Below the pieces are notes generated by a model. It saw only the letters and a program-made list of their open reading frames with translations, had not been told where the DNA came from and made no database searches. Position numbers and translations under genes: made by a program. Positions 59,976-64,000 of a stretch of DNA of 64,000 nucleotides are shown here, one piece after another (position 1 is the stretch's first letter; every line of letters begins with the position of its first letter). Source of the DNA: an uncultured Eubacteriales bacterium (GTDB lineage: Bacteria > Bacillota > Clostridia > Lachnospirales > Lachnospiraceae); the NCBI GenBank assembly GCA_949294665.1, contig CASFID010000036.1:1-64000 (forward strand). The letters are read 5' to 3'.

Positions 59976-61349
59976 TCATACATCATTCCCGGCGTTCCTG
60001 CCCGGGAATATTTTTTTGAGATTGACCTTCACAATATAGTAATACATAACGATCAGGAGGGCCGACGCCAGAATCCATGCAGCAGGGCTGGCAAGGCACA
60101 CCCCGAGGTAACTCTTCTGTCCCGCGGCGATCACTGCGACTACGCCTCTTCCGACGAGTTCGGCAACACCGGCCATCATAGGCAGAATTCCATATCCCAG
60201 CCCCTGTATCCCGTTTCTGTAAATATTGACAATGGCAAGCGGGATAAAGAAGATTCCCACACATTTCAGATAAATATCTACCGAGCCCATGATCAGTTCC
60301 ACATCTTCTGACACAAACAGGTAGGTCATATATTTTCCCACTGTCATCACGAGCGCTGCCGCAATAAACGAATAAACGATTCCAATGAGCGTACATGCCT
60401 TAAATCCCTGGCGGATACGCGGCACGTCGCCTGCACCCATATTCTGTGCTCCATATGTAGCCATCGTTGTTCCCAGCGCCACGTACGCCTGTGTCACGAC
60501 CTGTTCGATCTTGCTGGCCGCAGTATACGCAGCGACAAGAGTGGATCCCAGTATATTCAGCGAAGACTGCACCATCATTGTACCGACAGCAGTGATCGAA
60601 TACTGCAGTGCCATAGGAATGCCAATCCCGATCTGCGTTTTCAGCAGGCTGACAGACACACGCCAGTCCTCCCGAACCATATGGAGCATCGGTACTTTCT
60701 TCATGATGTATACCAGGCACAGAAGGCCGGACACTCCCTGGGAGATCACGGTCGCAACAGCGGCTCCTGCCGCTCCCATATGGAATGCAATGATGAGCAC
60801 AAGGTCCAGCACAATATTAAGAAGAGCCGAGAGAATCAGAAAATACAACGGCACCTTACTGTTTCCAAGCGCTCTCAGAATACTGGCCAGCAGATTATAC
60901 AGCATCTGAGCCAGAATGCCACCGCTGATGATCATAATATATGCATATGCGTCCGCAAAAATATCCGAAGGCGTGTTCATCACAATGAGCCATGGCTCCA
61001 TGAACAGCATAAACGCCGCCGTCAGGATTACTCCGATGATCAGCGACAAAATAGAAGCACCTGCCACAGTACGCCTCATAGCGGACATATCCCCGGCCCC
61101 GAATTTCTGCGCAGTAAGGACAGTAAATCCGGCTGTCATGCCTACGACGAAGCCATAGATCAGAAACATGATGGTGCCTGTACTGCCCACTGCCGCAAGC
61201 GCCTCTGTGCCGACAAATTTCCCTACGATCACCGCGTCCGCCATGTTATAAAACTGCTGAAATACATTTCCGATAAAGATTGGGAGTGTAAAATCAAATA
61301 TGATCTTCATCGGTTTTCCGGATGTCATATCATGCTGAACTGCTTTCAT
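59976..61349 (-). CDS. MATE family efflux transporter
   Basis: A 457-residue exporter with twelve predicted helices. It begins 'MTSGKPMKIIFDFTLPIFIG' and continues with the family's 'NMADAVIVGKFVGTEALAAVG' and, in the second half, 'AYTAASKIEQ' and 'GAQNMGAGD'. It pumps organic cations or drugs using Na+ or H+ gradients. ATG 61349 follows AGAAGAGG; the short extension upstream is unsupported. Monocistronic. Confidence 0.93.
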   Translation of the reverse strand: MKAVQHDMTSGKPMKIIFDFTLPIFIGNVFQQFYNMADAVIVGKFVGTEALAAVGSTGTIMFLIYGFVVGMTAGFTVLTAQKFGAGDMSAMRRTVAGASILSLIIGVILTAAFMLFMEPWLIVMNTPSDIFADAYAYIMIISGGILAQMLYNLLASILRALGNSKVPLYFLILSALLNIVLDLVLIIAFHMGAAGAAVATVISQGVSGLLCLVYIMKKVPMLHMVREDWRVSVSLLKTQIGIGIPMALQYSITAVGTMMVQSSLNILGSTLVAAYTAASKIEQVVTQAYVALGTTMATYGAQNMGAGDVPRIRQGFKACTLIGIVYSFIAAALVMTVGKYMTYLFVSEDVELIMGSVDIYLKCVGIFFIPLAIVNIYRNGIQGLGYGILPMMAGVAELVGRGVVAVIAAGQKSYLGVCLASPAAWILASALLIVMYYYIVKVNLKKIFPGRNAGNDV

Positions 61350-61467
61350 AAAAACACCTCTTCTGTCACACAAAACTTAAGGGATTATATAACAGAAGAG
61401 GCTCCTTGTAAATACTGTTTTTCAAATTTTAACCAATAATTTTCATTTCTGCAAAAACACGTTTTTC

Positions 61468-62541
61468 TCACCTGAGAAACAGCAGTTTTCCCTCGTCAAA
61501 TGCCAGATAATCCGGCATTCCTTTTTCCTCCAGTTCCTGCATGCGCTCTCTCTGCACGAACCAGCACACCGTCACTTTTGTTTTGATGTAATAATTCTTT
61601 TCAAAGGGCAGTTCGGCTCTGCTCTCCAGTTCGAACGGCAGCATGCCGCATGGACTGCCGTCACTGTCTGTTCTGTTCTTCCCGGTACGTTCTGTGTTCC
61701 AGACCGGGATAAAATCGTGCGCCCGGTAACCGATATACTCCGTGTACTCCGGTATCTCCCGCCGGGTAGTAAGCGTAACGCCCCAATCTTCTGCTTCTGC
61801 CGTATGGGCGTCGATCCGGCGGGCTTTCGAGAAGTTCTTGCACCCGGTCAGACGAGCTGCTTCTCTGCTCACGGGATTGCGGAAGATTTCTTTTGTCTCT
61901 CCTGCCGCTTCAATCTTCCCTTGATCGATAACGAGCAGCTCCTCGCTGAATCGGTAGACCTCGTCCCTGTTATGAGATACCATGATCACCGTTCCCCCAT
62001 AATCCTCAAGCATCTCTGCGAGCTCTCTCTGGAGCTGGTCTTTCAAATACATATCAAGAGCAGAGAAAGGCTCGTCCAGAAGGATCATCTCCGGCTCATA
62101 GGCCATGATACGGGCCAGCGCGGCTCTCTGCTGCTGTCCGCCGGAGAGTTGTCCGGGCAGTCTCTTTTCCAGCCCCTGAAGGCGGAACTTCTCCACCATC
62201 TCACGGACACGTGCTTCTTTCTCCTGTCTGCTGCCCTTTAATCCAGCAGTTATATTTTTCTCCACTGTCATTGTCGGAAACAGGGCGTAATTCTGGAACA
62301 GATATCCTACATTTCTCAACTGCGGCTTCAGGTTGATCTTCTTTTCCTTGTCGAAAAATGTCCTGCCTTCCACCTCGATATGGCCTTCATCCGGTAGTTC
62401 AATTCCCGCGATGCTTTTCAGCGTCATGCTCTTTCCGCAACCGGAAGCGCCGAGAATTCCGATCCGGCGTGCCTCACTGCGAAAGCTGATATCCAGCCGG
62501 AAATTATCCAGTTTCTTTTTAATCTCTACTGTGACCGCCAT
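61468..62541 (-). CDS. modC: Molybdate ABC transporter ATP-binding protein ModC
   Basis: A 357-residue ATPase. Walker A is 'GASGCGKSMTLK', signature 'LSGGQQQRAALARIMA', Walker B 'MILLDEPFSALDMYLKD'. Residues beyond 230 form a small regulatory domain that seems shorter than a full MOP domain. It follows modB by three bases. Placement with modB and modA supports molybdate or tungstate uptake; sulfate-type transport cannot be excluded from this gene alone. Confidence 0.9.
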   Translation of the reverse strand: MAVTVEIKKKLDNFRLDISFRSEARRIGILGASGCGKSMTLKSIAGIELPDEGHIEVEGRTFFDKEKKINLKPQLRNVGYLFQNYALFPTMTVEKNITAGLKGSRQEKEARVREMVEKFRLQGLEKRLPGQLSGGQQQRAALARIMAYEPEMILLDEPFSALDMYLKDQLQRELAEMLEDYGGTVIMVSHNRDEVYRFSEELLVIDQGKIEAAGETKEIFRNPVSREAARLTGCKNFSKARRIDAHTAEAEDWGVTLTTRREIPEYTEYIGYRAHDFIPVWNTERTGKNRTDSDGSPCGMLPFELESRAELPFEKNYYIKTKVTVCWFVQRERMQELEEKGMPDYLAFDEGKLLFLR

Positions 62542-62544
62542 GAC

Positions 62545-63249
62545 CTACCACCTCCCGATATGCTTCATCTTCTTTCCTGATATAAGGTCCATCAGGAAGA
62601 TTACAAGAAATGCTATGATCATCACAACCACCACCCAGATTCCGGCGGTGAGGTAGTCTCCGTCCTGAATGACCATGGCGATCTTCTGCGAAATGGTCCC
62701 GGTCTTACCCGGTATATTTCCGGCCAGCATGGAAGTAGCACCGTATTCGCCCAGCGCTCTCGCAAATGTAAGAATAGTGCCCGATGCGATACCCGGCCCT
62801 GCCGTCGGCACAATGACCGTCCAGAATATCTTTGTGTCCGACATGCCAAGTGTACGCCCCGCATAGACAAGGTTCATGTCGATCTGCTCCATGGCCGCGC
62901 GGGCATTTCTGTACATGAGCGGAAATGCAATGACCGTCGCCGCGATCACACATCCGAGCCATGTCTGCACAACCTTAAAATCAAACTGTTCAAACAGAAA
63001 TTCCCCAAGCGGTCTTCTCCTGCTGAACAGAAGAAGCAGGAAGAAACCGGCCACTGTAGGAGGCAGCACCATGGGCAGGGTGAGAATGCCGTCAATGACC
63101 GCCTTCTTTCCCGGCGTCGCCTTAACTACTTTCCTGGCGGCAAATATCCCGAGGAAAAACGAGATAAACGTCGCCACCACTCCGGTCTTCAGTGATATAA
63201 AAAGCGGGCTCCAGTCCAGATCTTTTACTATCCGCATGATTTCTTCCAT
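62545..63249 (-). CDS. modB: Molybdate ABC transporter permease ModB
   Basis: A 234-residue permease with five to six helices: 'LPMVLPPTVAGFFLLLLFS', the ATPase-contact loop 'VYAGRTLGMSDTKIFWTVIVP' and 'FARALGEYGATSMLAGNIPG', all typical of ModB/CysT. AAGGGGAGAAG precedes the ATG. It lies between modA and modC. Confidence 0.94.
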   Translation of the reverse strand: MEEIMRIVKDLDWSPLFISLKTGVVATFISFFLGIFAARKVVKATPGKKAVIDGILTLPMVLPPTVAGFFLLLLFSRRRPLGEFLFEQFDFKVVQTWLGCVIAATVIAFPLMYRNARAAMEQIDMNLVYAGRTLGMSDTKIFWTVIVPTAGPGIASGTILTFARALGEYGATSMLAGNIPGKTGTISQKIAMVIQDGDYLTAGIWVVVVMIIAFLVIFLMDLISGKKMKHIGRW

Positions 63250-63277
63250 AACTTCTCCCCTTGTACACCATTTTTAT

Positions 63278-63315
63278 TTATACGTTAGTATCAAACTTAT
63301 ACGTTAGTATCAAAA
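63278..63315. repeat. 19-base tandem duplication at the end of modA
   Basis: TTATACGTTAGTATCAAAC (63278-63296) is repeated directly at 63297-63315 with only the last base different. The second copy encodes the last codons and stop of modA; the first lies just after the stop on the minus strand. Confidence 0.85.
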
Positions 63316-64000
63316 TAGTAGGACTCAAATACAGCTTTCGCTTTATCTGAAAGAATAAACTCGAGAAACTCTTCTGCCGCTGCCGTCTGAGCGTCGTCCG
63401 CCTCCTCGTTTACCACGCGTGCGATCGGATAGATCACGTCGCCTGTCAGGGCGTAGCTTACAGTCTGAAGGATGTCAAGCTGATCCTCATATCCGTATGT
63501 ATCAGAATAATAAGTCGTTCCCACTTCACAGGATCCCTCTGCGACTGCCGTCAGCACTTTGCTCACATTGTCCTGCTCGCTGATTTCCACACCGCCGAGC
63601 GTCTCCGAGACTTCCTCCGTTGTAATAGAAGCCGGATCATCTGTCTTTGGCAGTATACCGAGATTAATAAGCGCCTGTCTCGTATACCTTCCCACCGGCA
63701 CACTGCCTCCTGCCAGAGCGACACTCTCCGCCTCGCCCAGATTCTCAAGTCCCGTCACTTTCGTTCCGCTGTCTTTTAATGAAACTACAACGACCTGATT
63801 GTTGACCACATCAGCTCTTGTACCTTCGACCATCAGACCGTCCGCCTCAAGATCGTCCATCTGCTTCTGGGCTGCTGAGAAGAAAATATCGCACTCATAT
63901 CCTTCCTCGATCTGTGTCAGCAGTGTGCCGGAACTGTCCGGGTTGTATGTAATCTTTACTTCCGGATGTTCCTCGTTGTACATATCAGCAAGCTCTGTCA
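63297..64000 (-). CDS. modA: Molybdate-binding protein ModA (partial)
   Basis: The C-terminal 234 residues or so of a ModA-type binding protein; the start and signal peptide lie beyond the right edge. Family segments include 'CDIFFSAAQKQMDDLEADG', 'VNNQVVVVSLKDS', 'VPVGRYTRQALINLG', 'VGTTYYSDTYG' and the C-terminal 'FLEFILSDKAKAVFESY'. It is the first known gene of modABC, with modB 47 bases downstream. A 19-base duplication covers its stop codon. Confidence 0.92.
   Translation of the reverse strand, partial: TELADMYNEEHPEVKITYNPDSSGTLLTQIEEGYECDIFFSAAQKQMDDLEADGLMVEGTRADVVNNQVVVVSLKDSGTKVTGLENLGEAESVALAGGSVPVGRYTRQALINLGILPKTDDPASITTEEVSETLGGVEISEQDNVSKVLTAVAEGSCEVGTTYYSDTYGYEDQLDILQTVSYALTGDVIYPIARVVNEEADDAQTAAAEEFLEFILSDKAKAVFESYYFDTNV

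Overview
The window looks like chromosomal DNA of a gut-type Firmicute of the family Lachnospiraceae (Clostridium cluster XIVa). The 5' end of a 16S rRNA gene at the left edge, strong AGGAGG ribosome binding sites, low-to-mid GC, YesN/YesM two-component pairs next to sugar ABC transporters, a ClpC-RadA neighbourhood and DUF1836/YerC-type genes all fit. The genus cannot be fixed from this fragment. Most genes lie on the minus strand.

Layout. 1-223 is the 16S 5' end (minus) with a leader carrying three tandem promoters (394-685). 989-3587 is a plus-strand operon (WYL regulator, YjbR-DUF3795 fusion, GyrI-like protein, GNAT). 3593-12371 is a carbohydrate-uptake locus: ABC substrate-binding protein plus two permeases, then a YesN/YesM two-component system with a second binding lipoprotein and a histidine phosphatase. 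12488-14042 holds an Rpn-type nuclease gene and decayed small genes. 14053-15941 is a GntR/ABC-2 operon under a striking palindromic promoter. 16184-23641 contains a VanX-like peptidase, two thioesterases, RadA, an unnamed 137-aa protein, ClpC and a GntR regulator. 23729-27571 is a pair of divergent genes (rRNA methyltransferase; short UvrA paralogue).

Accessory block 1 (27585-31279) is a tightly overlapping four-gene operon: XRE-PIN-ankyrin protein, radical SAM enzyme, P-loop kinase/HAD fusion, and uracil-PRTase-like protein. I do not recognise this combination as a named system. Accessory block 2 (32344-36880) is a decayed prophage tail region. It is split by an antisense cassette consisting of a promoter, a structured RNA with its own terminator, and an Abi_2/AbiF-like HEPN gene whose reading frame is joined only across an A AAA AAC heptamer. 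A dead transposase follows.

36882-44790 is ordinary: RlmD, PcrA helicase, DUF1836, a YerC-like regulator, a PHP phosphatase and small membrane proteins. Accessory block 3 (44815-57449, all minus) holds two transcription units. Unit A is a ClpX-like AAA+ ATPase with a visible IGF docking loop, two unrecognised proteins, McrB, McrC and a RecQ-like helicase lacking its zinc cysteines. Unit B is two unrecognised proteins, a ClpP-like serine protease and a VirD4/TraG-like ATPase. Together they suggest a dedicated ClpXP-type protease working beside a McrBC/RecQ nucleic-acid module.

The right end (57664-64000) has a small membrane protein, an orphan NMT1-type binding lipoprotein, a small hypothetical, a MATE exporter and a modABC molybdate transporter cut by the window edge. 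No tRNA, CRISPR array or intact mobile element was seen.
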